From NCBI GenBank assembly GCA_964059195.1, contig CAXKWD010000003.1:20318606-20382605 (forward strand): a stretch of 64,000 bases of DNA, read 5' to 3'. The position numbers were made by a program, and so were the translations under genes. The DNA comes from Ectobius pallidus (lineage: Eukaryota > Arthropoda > Insecta > Blattodea > Ectobiidae). Within the stretch, counting starts at the first letter, position 1, and the number at the start of each line of letters is the position of its first letter. Of the stretch, positions 1-12,400 are shown one piece after another. Under the pieces are notes generated by a model. The model was given only the letters and a program-made list of their open reading frames with translations. It searched no databases and had not been told where the DNA came from.

Positions 1-386
1 TTCCATAAAATAGATAATATTCCTTTAGCTTGCTTAGGAATTGTCTATTGCCATTGAGTAAATAAGTAAAGTTATATTTGTCATTTATAAAAACAAACTA
101 CTTGAATCAAATTTTTCTCATCCATGTAAAACTTAGAGCCCCATGATTATTTCACTTGAGTTGATGATCGGTGTATAAATTTTTCAGCTTTGAAAGGGTT
201 GAAAAATAATAATTCGAAAAGTTCTCGATAACCTCACAAAAAAATGGAACTGTATTCATGTAAAGTGGTAGTAAAAGTTAGAGAAAGTATTAGTCATCGT
301 CGACTCACATCTTCGGAAGATACTTCTTGTAACAGAAACATAAAATGTCATTCTTAAAAGATTTTAGTTTCTTTCTGTGCTTTTCA
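1..386. other. No gene recognised
   Basis: AT-rich sequence without a coding-like reading frame or a repeat I can name. Confidence 0.4.
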
Positions 387-502
387 CAGGCCTATAATGG
401 TAATTTAGATACTCGTATGAAAATTATGAAACTCTCTCTTTGCTCGTTTCATAAAAATACTCGTATCTTAATAAATGTCATTATAGGCTTGTTGCATAAC
501 TA
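387..502 (+). repeat. Dispersed repeat, copy 1
   Basis: A stretch containing GCCTATAATGGTAATTTAGA and ACTCGTATCTTAATAAATG matches, in reverse complement and with scattered changes, the stretch at 43175-43272. The two are about 43 kb apart in opposite orientation. No terminal repeats or target duplication were found, so the class is unknown. Confidence 0.6.
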
Positions 503-960
503 GAAAATTGCCCGTGGCTTCGCCACGGTTAAAATGATGCTTAAATACGAAACTTACAGGTCTAGAATCATGAAGGCACTGACAATACATTTACAAAAGT
601 CAGCGCTGGCTTCATCAATTTTTATTTAAATTATCGGACATCATATACTATCGCTTTTTCCTTTAGAATATAATTCGTTCCTACCAGCACGTAGATTTCA
701 CAAATTAATTATATCGTAAGTTTTATGCAGTTCCAAAGCTACCTGTGAACACTGATAATATGTAATGTTTCTCAACTGTTTGTTGACATATGAATATGAT
801 GTGAATTTGACTTGATAAATTCAGTGTAATTTTCATAAATCATATAATTTATCAAGGTAAGGAGTGTTTTTTTAATATTTTTATTGTCCGCGATACTTCC
901 AGGGTTAAACTATCAATATAATATAGCTGGTGCCCGCGTCTTCGCCCGCCATTTTTAATT
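500..960 (-). mobile_element. Helitron 3' end (minus orientation)
   Basis: Read on the minus strand, the sequence ends with hairpin CCGTGGC-GAA-GCCACGG, a short spacer and CTAG followed by T, the standard Helitron 3' terminus. Near 930-950 there is a second, degenerate GC-rich end (GGTGCCCGCGTCTTCGCCCG). The 5' end was not located, so the right boundary is only a guess. No Rep/helicase coding is present, so the element is non-autonomous. Confidence 0.6.
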
Positions 961-1742
961 GACTCCAGGATTTTTAAAAAATTCACACTGGCAGTTTATT
1001 AAAAATGTTTGTGGTTCAGAGCTATGAAAATCGTAAATAAAAATAAAACTAGAATATTTGTTCATTGTGTTCATTTCACTTAGGCCTTATATAACAAAGA
1101 AACGGTTTTCCTAATTTTGTACTCTTCGTGAAAGTTTAGACTGCGAGAGACGAACATCGCCGAGTATCCTACTAGATGTCTAACGAAGTGAGGGAGTGAG
1201 CACGCTAATTTAGGACCGTTGAAATGTATAAGAAGTAGATGTACTATTTAACAATGAGCAAGGCCTTCATTGTTGCAATTTTTGTTAATGTAGCGTAAAA
1301 TTAGCTAGTAAATGGAAATCACAAAAAAACGGAACATTTGGTCATCCCAATAGAACTTTCGGGATAGGACTTTTGCCAATTAAGAAAGGACTGTCCCGAG
1401 AAAAGCGGACAGATGATGTGTTGGTACAGCGTGAGTAGAATGATGGTGGAGGAGTGATGACTGTTTTACTTTCTATCACTGGAATTTATTAGCCGGAACG
1501 TGTGATTTGGCATTGGGCCGGAGTATCAGATGTGCGATTTTTTCTGCGTGTGTCAGACAGCCCTTCACCGCCTGCACGCACTTTACAATTACATGGCGTG
1601 AATACTGATCCGCCTGTCACCTCTTCACAACTACATATTACAGTCAAACCTCTATATAACGAAGATCGATATAATGATAAACCCGCATATAGTAATATTT
1701 TTGTTTAGTCCCTGGGAATTTCCTATCTTATAATGTTAAATG

Positions 1743-2185
1743 TAACTCACTATAACGATATAGTAAATTGCGATACAAGTGCCGTAAGCGATGCATACGG
1801 ATCGAGGAAAGAATTTTCCGAGATCCGTTATGCGCTTACGGCACGAGTATTGCATGCTATTTTTTGCACGATAGTTATTTATATCAATTTAATTATATTA
1901 ATTGAAATATTACCTGAAAATATTATGTATATACATTATTGAAGATAGATGTTTATTTCAGAAAGTGATTCGCATGTGTTTGTTGTTATGGGAACCGAAT
2001 ATTTGTCCTGGGGGGCCTTGTCCATAAAGGCTTGTATTATGAAGCGTGGCGTAAGTAAATTCTTACCGCACGGAAATTTGTTTTGTTTCCATAGCAACAA
2101 GATTACGTGCGGGAATGTCAACTTACGATCCACGGCAACAATATTCGTAAGTACCACTAATTATTTAAGTCGTGCAAAAAAGCTA
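1743..2185 (+). repeat. Dispersed repeat family (GCCGTAAGCG), copy 1
   Basis: Segments such as GTGCCGTAAGCG, CATAGCAACAAGATTACGTG and CAACAATATTCGTAAGTACC recur in reverse complement at 15833-16330. Internally a pair of arms (GTGCCGTAAGCG and CGCTTACGGCAC near 1780-1845) can form a hairpin. Both copies are incomplete and no protein is encoded. Confidence 0.7.
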
Positions 2186-2797
2186 TTTTAGAAACACTCT
2201 TTATAACGATATTTGGAAGTTGAATTGTTACCGCAAAACCAGCCACCAGCTACGAGTTTTCTGGGTGCCTGATATCTGTTATATTTCTTCAGAAATTCCA
2301 GACAAGAAAGGTTCGTGAGGGGTGGAAATAGTACCACTAAGGCTAAAATCATTCCTTATGTGTGCAAAAACGTACTGTGAGTTAGACTGTTACTTTAACG
2401 TGTACATAATGTGCAATTAACACAACATAAGCAGCAACTGATTTAGTTTTGACTTGTGTTGAATTTTTATTCTCCTCTCTTGCCACCAACTACGAGTTTG
2501 AAATTTCGGACACATGGATAGGCTCATGATCCGGGATGTTAAACTAGTCCGAAAGTTTTTTAGTTTGCGGGTGTAAAGTAGCTACAGTTACAATTCAACG
2601 GAAGTCAGTAAGCTGACTAACAAATTTAGTTTTTTACTTCTTAGCATGTCCGATCCATGAGTTATAATGTAGGCCTAGATTACACAGTTTTCTGCATGCA
2701 GTCTTTATAATATGTGGTACTTACAACCCTCAATATAACAATAATCTTGCATAACAATATTAAGGAATTTCATATTTTCCAACGAGGGGTTATTATC

Positions 2798-3356
2798 AGA
2801 AAAAGTATGAACAGTTCCACCTTATACCCTCGTTAATATAAAATATTTAGGATCAACCTAAGAAGTCTAGGCCTAGGAATTAATAAGAATTTCAGCTATT
2901 AAGGTTAATTAAGTCTATTATTAGGCCACTGAACATACATCTATGATTCCTGACAGAGTGTAAAAGAATTTCAGCTATTAAGATTAATTAAGTCTATTAT
3001 TAGGCCACTGAACATACATCTATGATTCTTGACACAGTGTAAAAACCAGATTCACTTAAAAGCCTGTGCACTAACCTGCAGATATATTTAAATTTTATCT
3101 TGTTACTAGGCCTACATATAAAACTACATCTAGTAACAAGATAAAATTTAAATATATCTGCAGGTTAGTGCACAGGCTTTTAAGTGAATCTGGTTGATTT
3201 TACACGCTGTCAGGAATCACAGATGTATATTCAATGGCCTAATAATAGACTTAATTAATCTTAATAGCTGAAATTCTTATTAATTCCTAGGCCTAGACTT
3301 CTTGGGTTGATCCTAAATATTTTATATTAACGAGGAACTGTTCATTCTTTTATTGC
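2798..3356. repeat. Foldback (long palindromic) element with tandem duplication in one arm
   Basis: The left arm (about 2798-3118) and right arm (about 3121-3356) are near-perfect reverse complements. For example CTCGTTAATATAAAATATTT on the left answers AAATATTTTATATTAACGAG on the right. The loop is around 3119-3125. The left arm carries an 81-bp direct duplication (2891 and 2966 region; both copies contain GAATTTCAGCTATTAAG), whereas the right arm has one copy. No coding capacity. A foldback MITE is the best description. Confidence 0.85.
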
Positions 3357-3795
3357 ATAACAATACTATCTGCTAGGGCCCACGATTATCGTTATACGGA
3401 GATTTGACTATTTTAAGGAGTAAAATAGGATTTTACTTAAAATCCGAAGTCTACTCATAATATGGGCCTTTGATCAATCACTGGGTACAAATTAGGCTCT
3501 GACTGTATTACGATGCACTCCAGTGAGTTATTATCTTGAACACTATAAATTACTGTAGTCACGAATAACAACTTTCCATCGGAAATGGATTTGGAACGTT
3601 GCATCATACCTCGTAACACATTTCAATATTATGAATGAGATATTTTATGGACTGAAGGCTCTTGCAGGTTGTTTACCTTCTGCAAACCTGTTTTGCAAAC
3701 AAGTGCTTCGTCTATTTATAATTAATAGACATAGGAATTTTAGGCATATCCCTGTTTAGTTCTTTAAAGTAGGCCTAAATGTGCAAAATAATTGC

Positions 3796-4244
3796 TAGGG
3801 GGCGGATTTCTATGACCTAAAAAATAGGACATATGCAAGCATTTATGACCTAAACACATTAAAATATGACCAATAAAATTTAAAATATGACTTTACCACT
3901 TACACATTGTGTATATATTTTTTAAGTTTCATTGCAATACATTTTATTAAAATATAACGTTAATTCTTTAAAATGTCTGTAAATTCTGAAAAAGTATAAT
4001 TATTATGCAAAATTTACAAAATATGATATGAAACTACAAAATTTCTTTAATATGCACACAAATATGCCAAAAATATGACCTAAATATGCTACAATAGTTG
4101 AAAATTTCCTAAATATGCAGTTATATGCACAATAAAAACTGTTCCATTTTCACCAGGATGCTTGGAATCGGGTTTAAATTAGTCGGAAACCTGAAATAAT
4201 GCAAAGGGGAAAAAATATGACATGTCATAGAAATCCACCCCCTA
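3796..4244. mobile_element. hAT-like MITE (TAGGGGGCGGATTTC family)
   Basis: The ends TAGGGGGCGGATTTCTATGA and TCATAGAAATCCACCCCCTA are inverted repeats. They are flanked by a perfect 8-bp target duplication ATAATTGC (3788-3795 and 4245-4252). An 8-bp duplication points to the hAT superfamily. The 449-bp interior is AT-rich with repeated TATGACC and TATGC words and no protein. Confidence 0.85.
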
Positions 4245-6511
4245 ATAATTGCATATGTTTGAAATTTATGGAAAATTATAGTAGTTGGGAACTATTTTAA
4301 ATTGCCTAAAATCACCTAAAATTAGGATCACTGCCTATTTCTATATTTGTGTGCCTAAACCTGCCTAATAAAGTAATTTTTAAAATTTTTTAAATAATTT
4401 CAAGAATTTTTAGTACAGTCAACCCTCGATATAGTGCCACCATCCGTTCTCTAACATTTAATGGCACAAAGTGAGGGTGGCACTAAAATGAAATTAAGTT
4501 TTTAAAGTAAAAACGGCACACAGTGTGCATTAATTTATTGTACTGTATTATGAAAGAAAAATAAATGGCACTTTATAGAGAACGTTAGCACAAAATAAAA
4601 TATTGTACAGTAACTCAATTTATTACAGCATATGTCCAGTGCTACAGTACATAAAGAGGTTGAAAATCATGTGGGTCCATGTAAGTGATCAGCTGTAAGT
4701 GAGGAACTGTAATGTAGTGTTTAGACCTGAATGGACACTAGACTAAAAGAAGTGAAAGTTTGGAATGTCTCATTGTATGAAGGGCTCTTTCTACCTGGTC
4801 CATCCTCACGCGGGCTGTCTGTTCGACTTCTTAACATAGCTTCCTTATTCTAGCGCACTACATTTAAAGTTAGTGGCAGGTGAACGAACACTCACTTCTT
4901 GGAAATACAGCACAGTATGTTTCTTAAACAGTCTTCCTAACATTCACGCCAGTTTTAAAAGAATTCTGCAATTGAAAGAAAAATCACTACAAGCTATAGA
5001 AGTTCATTACAAGTAAAACTTTAAGAGACCAAAATTGTTAAAAAGTGATTATCCGATTGAATTCATGTGATGTACGAATTTAGTGTCTTTAAACTTTTTA
5101 AATTGGAACATTTATTTTTTGAAAATACGCTATTTTATTATATCATATTTAGGATTTTTGGGTCATATTTAGTCATTTTTAAGGGCATATTTGCAGTCAT
5201 ATTTTTCAGTTTTTAAGGTCATAAATATCCGAACCTTGCTCATTACGCAAGTTCTCGGCGGATGTGGTTTGGATATTTGCATACTACTATCAGGTTACGA
5301 TCAAGGTCTCGGTGCAGTGGAAGCGACAGACGTGACCCACTCTGTTCATTCATTTTTAATTTGATTCAGTCCCTGAAGCAATGTAACTATGGTAAGCTAA
5401 CTCATTCACTAGTCATCGCAATTTGCAGCATGAATGAGAACTCTGACGAATGGATGATTGTTTAGACATATGCTATTATAACAACTATTTAAGTTAAAGA
5501 AAAAATACACTAAATTAACCTTTTAACTGCCGTGGCTCTGATCGCGTGGAAAATTTGTTTTAATGTGCACATAGAGTCAACGATAAATTGTAAAATACAA
5601 ATACACTAGTTGATTAAGCCAGTCACACGGGCTGGGAAAATAAAAATTTTACCATTTAGTGAATTTTACCGATATAGCTGTTAGAATTTTAAAAATCTTA
5701 TGTGAAAGTCACATAACTTCCTCTGCCCAAATAAAACTTAGCATCTTAGTATATATAATAGGCCTAAATATCCATCCCGAAATTAAGAAAAAAGTTTAAC
5801 GGTAAAATTGCCAGTATCCTTGTACAGAAATGCAAGACACGATTTAAGCTAATTAGGCTATGCTATAAATACCTTATAGCCTCATCTTTGAATGTTTCGT
5901 CTAAAAACGCAGGCTATAAATAAAAAAAAAATGACTGCAAACGTTTGTTGAACTTTCCGCCGTTAAGAATAATTTCCGAAATTTATCGAATATTCCCCTC
6001 AGATATTTCTTTACTCTATGCATGGCCTACAATACATCTTTCTCACTTTACATTCTTATATAAAATAAGAGGCCGTGAAAGAGCGCGTATTCAGTTGTAC
6101 ACCAGGCAAGGCAAAGTTTCTACAAACACCCTTCAGTGAATATTTTTTTAAAAAATTAAAGAAAATCGTTAGAGCCGTTTTGGAGAAAATAGCGAAAAAC
6201 GAATATTTCTTCATGAAAAGTCCCCTTAAAAATAAGAGAAACTTGTCGCCACTCTTCGAGTCACATCTTCAGAAAGTACCTGACCCAAATACAAAATTTT
6301 GTTTTCATACGATTTTCCGTTCTGGAGCTAGATTGTTCACAGACATCCACACAGACACACACAAACATGTTTCCAAAAATAGTTTTTTTGTATTCAGGGA
6401 ACCTCAAAACATGTATTTATGTTAAAACTCAACTTCGAATTTGGGGTCGAAAACAATACTACATCTACTTATGGTACGGGCAGAGGAAGTAAAAAGAAGT
6501 GTACACCAGGA
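4245..6511. other. Intergenic, no gene recognised
   Basis: No coding-like frame. A TA followed by CAGTCAACCCTCGATATAG at 4414 resembles a pogo-type terminal repeat, but no partner end was found. 6075-6480 contains a repeat-like stretch ending in GGGGTCGAAAACAATAC, of a kind seen in insect retroelement debris; this is not assignable. Confidence 0.4.
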
Positions 6512-6877
6512 CATAGGCGTACCGAGGGGGGGTTTTGGGGGTTTGAACCCCCCCCCCCCCCATTGATTAAAAAAAGGAAAATTGTATGATTTTTTAAAGT
6601 CTGCCCATAAATTACTTAATACAAGTATAAAGCGCGGGAAGCTTAAAACTCGTTATTTTGCGTCTTAATTTTAAAAATTTTCCGGAGGAAACCCCCGGAA
6701 GCTTAAAACTCGTAATTTTGCGTCTTAATTTTTAAAATTTTCCGGGGGTGGACCCCCGAAAGCTTAAAACTCGTTATTTTGCGTCTTAATTTTTAAAATT
6801 TTCCGGGGGAGGACCCCCGGACCCCCCTCTCCCTGGATTTTATAACCCCCCATATGGTCGGCCTGGTTACGCCTATG
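6512..6877. mobile_element. hAT-like MITE (CATAGGCGTA family), three-unit copy
   Basis: Terminal repeats CATAGGCGTACCG and GGTTACGCCTATG are flanked by a perfect 8-bp duplication CACCAGGA (6504-6511, 6878-6885). The interior has C- and G-rich tracts and three units of a roughly 60-bp minisatellite containing GCTTAAAACTCGTTATTTTG. Same family as 30445-31248 (about ten units) and 55600-55863 (one unit). Confidence 0.9.
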
Positions 6878-7324
6878 CACCAGGACCTTCTATATCACTG
6901 GACCTGCTACCAAGATCCAAGATGGCCGACCACTGAGGGATTGGCTTGTATGACAAATAAAAACTACAAGCATTTTTTTTTTTTCAATCTTATATCGTGA
7001 ACAAATAGTTCCTTGCCTGTTTAAATATTCAGTAGGAACTAGGATTCGGATGTTTATGTCCTGTCATAATAAAATCAAATCAAATCATCTTTATTGTATT
7101 TTTATCCTGACCTCCATTCTCGCCGCAAGCACAAATTAAACATGATTGCATATTTGTTTTCCTAATAGGACCGTTTTTATTTTGCATATACAGTCATATT
7201 TCGGTCATTTTCATGGTCTTGGTCATATTTCGGTCATAGCCTATTTGTAATTTAACGTCATATTTCTTATATAAATTCGGTAAAAGAGCACAATTGTACA
7301 GTGTATTCACTAAATGGTTGCGTA

Positions 7325-7895
7325 TTGGCTATTACTTTTCAGAGCCCTATGTGAACACTGTTTGTTAATACCGTTGCCATGAAAACCGGGGTTTTTTAGG
7401 GCTAACAATTAAAATAATAAACTTTTTGGAACTTTCCTGTGGTTTACAGCCTAAAAGCTATATGTGTACCAAGTTTCAAGTTTCTAGCTCATATGGAAGT
7501 AGGCAAACATTAATGTCAGTGAGTGAGTGAGCCATGTGGCTTTATATTATAGGGATGTTAAGAATCCTATCGATATTAGATCAAATCGGTTGACCGGTAC
7601 CAGAGTAATACCCAATTTAGTGCCTATTTTGTGGATATATATTTGAAAGAATTTGTCAAAGGCAAATCAGTTCTCATGACAACATATTGTTTTACACTGT
7701 TCATATACGGCGTTGGCATATTCTTTCACATATGCTTATCAAAGTAGACCTTTGTTTTTCCGTAAGCCCTACTTAATGCATCGACTGGAGCTTAACTCTG
7801 AAATCGATTACAAAAATAACAAAATTTCCTGCATATCATAATTGCAGTTATCACTGATTAAACAAAAGCATTCTGGCACTTTGTTATATCAGTTT
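7325..7895 (-). repeat. Dispersed repeat family (TTTGTTTAATCAG), fragments
   Basis: The block from about 7690 to 7895 is the reverse complement of sequence at 25940-26230 and 46411-46660. Shared words include CTGATTAAACAAAAGCATTC, GGCACTTTGTTA and TAAGCCCTACTTAATG. The 7325-7400 part (GTGAACACTG, CCGTTGCCATGA) resembles 9440-9500 and 23430-23480. No coding capacity was seen and the class is unknown. Confidence 0.55.
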
Positions 7896-8154
7896 GCCGA
7901 ATTCTATTTCGTACTGAAATTGTACAAACTCATTACTTAAATGATTGATAAATTATAAGAACGATAAAAATTACATCATTTTGAGCAGACGCAAGGAAAG
8001 ATGTATGGCAGTTGTTAATGGAAAGTGATGATATCTTCCGCATTGTCCGGCACTCTGTTAGCATTAAGTCGATATGTCACATGAATTAATACAGGTGGAG
8101 TCTTGCCATTACTGACCAGCGCCTGGAGAAAGTGATTCGGAGAGGGGACAATGC

Positions 8155-8161
8155 TATATAT
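8155..8161 (+). promoter_or_regulatory. TATA box of the cuticle-type gene
   Basis: TATATAT lies about 90 bp upstream of the ATG at 8248. A start site near 8185 (TTACATT) would be 30 bp downstream, giving a 5' leader of about 63 nt. This position is inferred from spacing only. Confidence 0.5.
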
Positions 8162-8247
8162 CTCATTCTCAGGCCCAACAGATTACATTCTGTTTGTGCT
8201 TTTCCGACGCACGTGGATATTTGGAGGAGGTTCCAAAACATAGCAAC

Positions 8248-8259
8248 ATGAAGGCTGCT
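8248..8259 (+). CDS. Coding exon 1 (four codons, MKAA)
   Basis: ATGAAGGCTGCT is followed directly by donor GTAAGT at 8260. Joined in phase 0 to exon 2 it completes a textbook signal peptide, which exon 2 alone lacks. Tiny first coding exons that hold the start of the signal peptide are common in insect cuticle genes. Confidence 0.8.
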
Positions 8260-9383
8260 GTAAGTACCTCCAAAACCAAAAATTTTACAATATTATTTCA
8301 TTCATACGCCGCGTGTTTGATATTACCAATAACCTTTAGCAATTCCTCGGATATAGACCAATCACGATCGTTTATCTTATAATATGCTTCCTAGGATCAC
8401 AAGGGTGTAATTTTATCTGCTAAAACACAAACTCGTTACTGGACACGTACGGCATCAACGTGTGGTGATTAATACGTCACATGCTGCCAGTGAACAGAAT
8501 GAAAACAATTATTTTATACACCATAACTTGTTTGGAAATTGAAATAATATACATTTCCGATTATTGAAAACACAATTTCTAGTCGGGTCAAGCCAGTTCA
8601 TGTGCTTTTATAGCGTTTTGACGTAAGCAACTACGATGACGCTCTCCATGTTCTGATACGCACTATTGGTAGCATTGGTAACTCGGATCTATTCATCGAT
8701 TCATGGATTGTTCATTCATTTAGTATGCCGTGATCTTACGGCTGACAGAATATTGCCAACTAAGTAAGATCCATTACGACACAGATTTTCATTCTAACAA
8801 AGGTGTTATTTTAATATTACATTAAAATTCAGTTCATTTCGACTAGTAAAAATCCATTCCTTTCATGAAAACGGCCAAGAACGAGCTTCGCCTTGACCGA
8901 AAATTGGCTAACAGTTGATTTTTAAAATTCTAAAATCTAAAAACTTAAAACATTTAATTATGATCGAACAAAAATAGTCGTGTGCAGCGGGCCCGGGTTC
9001 GATTCCTGGTCGGGACAAGTTACCTAGGTGAGGATTTTTCCGGGGTTTTCCCTCACCTGTGAGACAAATGTCAGGTAACTTTAGACCCTTATGGTCCCCG
9101 GATATCATCTGGCCGTCATCATAATCTTCATCCTCATCCTCGCCTTGTTCTGAGTGAGTGTGTGTGTGTAAATGGTGTGTATCGTCCTATGTGTTCGTGT
9201 TGTCTCGGAGGTGGCCCCGCGTTGGGCTGATCACACATCCGGGGAGGCCCTCCATGTCCTTGTCTGGTCAAAAAAGTATGTATGTGATCCAAAGATAATC
9301 CCTCTCCCGACAGGTTGCGGCCCTGTAAGGCCCGGGCGGCTTGGGGCGCTTAAATCCTAAAAGGGAGAGGTAAAACTACGACA

Positions 9384-9414
<31 letters not shown>

Positions 9415-12400
9415 TTATTTCTCAAAGCTAACTGTATTCCATCTTTCAAAACCATATATGAACACTGTGAACCAATATGTTGCCATGAGAACTGATTTGC
9501 ATTTGATAAATTCTTTCTAAAATAATACAATAAATAGGCACTATATTGACCATTACTCCAACCGATTTGGTTCAATATCAATAGGCTTCTTCCAATAGAA
9601 GTTATAAATGCGTATATCAAGTTTCATGAATATCCGATAAAGCGTATTTGAATTATCGCGCGTAGAGACACACGGATAGACATTTTTCCGTCCCCCACAG
9701 AATCTCATAAAGTACCATTCTGGCACTTAGTAACATTACGGGTTTACTGCATAACGTACTAATTTGTCACACATTCAATAACAGGAGATAGTTCTAAAGG
9801 GTTATCCCAATCTTCATTACTACTGTGTCTTATTTAGGTTAAAACGACTTTGGAAACTCAATATTGCCAAGCAAACTATTGAAAACTTTATTGGCTGATA
9901 AGAAATCGATCTGGAGCATAACTCGCAGATCGATTACAAAAATTAAAAAAATCTTAAAACTTATATCACAGTATAGTATAACAGTAGCGAAGCTCTAATG
10001 AAAGGAAAATGCATCCTTTTGACAGATCGTGCGACACTAGCACCCCAAGCGGTCAGCAAGACGGAACTAGCAAACAGCCATTTCCAGCATTGAAAAGATA
10101 CGAATATATGGCTGTATTTCTTCTTATTTTTAAAATTACCAGAACGAGATTATTACCGGAAAGGCATACTGGTGAACTCACCAAATCATAGACTTTATGG
10201 TAATGTAAAGAAGTTGTAGTTTCAAGATCGATGACATTGTATATCTTATAAAGTATCAGACCGGTTTCCGTCCACCATATAAGCTACATCCCTACATCTT
10301 CAAGAATTTAATTGACCTACTACTAACATATACTGTACTTACACTGAAAATTCTGACAAATAAGAAAACTTAATAATTTCAATAAGCATGTAGTAGTACT
10401 AGTTCAGAAATTAGGGGGGAAAGTAAAGTTCTATAGGCATATAGCACGATAGGCCTATGGTCAGTATCAGATGCAATAGCAAAACACTTTTGTCTTTTTC
10501 TTAATTTTGTTAAACACGATAAATTATTAAAAAGTAAAGGATTAAACACGTTATCTGTATTCTCGACAGTTTAACTTTGTTAAATTCAATTATATAGGCC
10601 TAACATAACCTCGTGTTAAAACATTTTCAAAATTAGTAGGGTCAGGTGGGGTATTTGTAAAGAGGCCTATATATTTAGAAACCTTTGCATCGTTAGGATT
10701 TTCATTTATGATATACATATAAAAATAATTAATTGTATATAGCATTTACAAGCCATTTTCTGCTCCTAAAATTAAAAGAAATAGGAGTAAATGCACTAGT
10801 ATGGATGCAAGCATGATAATCACAAATTTGCAATTTAATTTCACAAATAACTGTTTTTGCTTACCTCTCAGGATCTTTAGGGAACCTGAAGAAAGACAAA
10901 TCGGGAGAATTCCTTTGGCTGTTGGTGCAATTTTTAGCACCACAAGCATTTCCATAAAATATTGTTGACATTTTACATAAGCAACAATGCATGCATATTG
11001 TGTGGATCTTGCTCACCGCTACGAGCGCTGCCGTCGCGCCGGTTGAAAAAAACTGTATGGAGCTTCGCTACTGTTATACTATACTGTGCTTATATCTTAC
11101 ATCCCTGCCGATTAAACAAACTCTTGCCATGTAAAGTAAACAATGCAAGACTTCATCTACGAGTACTGAATATAAAATATAATTTTTCAGATTAATTTTT
11201 TACAGATAGAAAAAACTTTACTATTTTTGAACAAAACATGTTAATTGGATTGAATTCCTGTTGAATTTTAAATGCTGTTCTTTGAACGATTAATATCAAA
11301 ATGCATAAACGCCGAGTTTTACGTTTGTTACCATTCACTACGTAAAGTATAACTACTGTATAATCTATCTTTATATTAATAAAAGGAAGTGTCTGTCCTC
11401 CGTCTGTCTGTCCTCCGTCTGTCTGTCCGCGATGCCCAGCGAAATCTACTCAACACAGAGATCTGAAATTTTATAAGTAGGCGGACTAAAGGGTCGGAAT
11501 GTGCACCTCGAAGCCGGAATTTTAATTTTCGCCTCCGTTCGTGAGTTATGAGTGAAAAACTGCGTTTTAGAAGCATCAGTTTCAGTAATAAATTTCAATA
11601 TCAAATCACTTACAGATGGCTTTGGCTATTTTTGTCAACATACCTCATAGCCTACCTTGAAAATAAAAGCAACGCGATCGCTTGATTTTGTTAGTCCATC
11701 CTAGACGATTCATTTGTTTAGAGTGTCAAGGCCCACAGACATATGACATTTTCAACCTACACGGAAGAAGGATAATCAACCCTAAATATGGTCAAACATT
11801 GTTCGATTTGAACGAAACTCACTATACAGGGGTTTTCTGGGCCAAGGAACTCGAATCTGAGGTCGCTTTTACCAGGGGACGCTACCTAATCGTGGAATGC
11901 ACTCCACGTGATTTAGGTGTTAATAATTATAATTTGAAATAATTATCGCGGGGGAAGCCGCGGGCACATGCGGGCACATGCCGTTTGTCTGTCTGTCCAC
12001 GATGCCCATCGAAATCTACTGAACGCAAAGATCTGAAAATTTAAAGATAGATGGACTGAAAGGTGGGCGAATGCACCTCGAAGCCGAATTTTTAATTTTA
12101 GCTTTCGTTCGCGAGTTATGAGTGAAAAACTGGCAGAAAACGTGATTTTAGCGCTGTCGAAGCATCAGATTTCAGTAATACATTTCAATGTCAAATCAAT
12201 TGCAGTTGGCTTTGGCTATTTTTGTCATACCGTGGAAATAAAAGCATCGCGATCGCTTGAATGTTGTAAGCCCACGCTGGTCGATTCATTTGTTTAGAAT
12301 GTCAAGGCCCGTAGACATATGAAATTTTCAACCTACACGGAAGAGGGATAATCAACATAGACCTAAATATGGTTAAACATCGTTCGATTTGGACGAAACT

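Larger units (their letters stand above)
1641..3410. mobile_element. Decayed pogo/Tigger-like DNA transposon with nested insertions
   Basis: The left end starts CAGTCAAACCTCTATATAAC after a TA. The right end, read in reverse complement, is TAGTCAAATCTCCGTATAAC. These look like diverged terminal inverted repeats of the CAGT-type pogo class (Tc1/mariner superfamily, TA target). No transposase frame survives. The body contains two other repeats, at about 1743-2185 and 2798-3356. The right TA duplication has been lost, so the span is an inference from the ends only. Confidence 0.45.

Noticed and set aside
8928..9108. 66-codon minus-strand frame
   Set aside because: Lies across the SINE; pol III-derived sequence, not coding.
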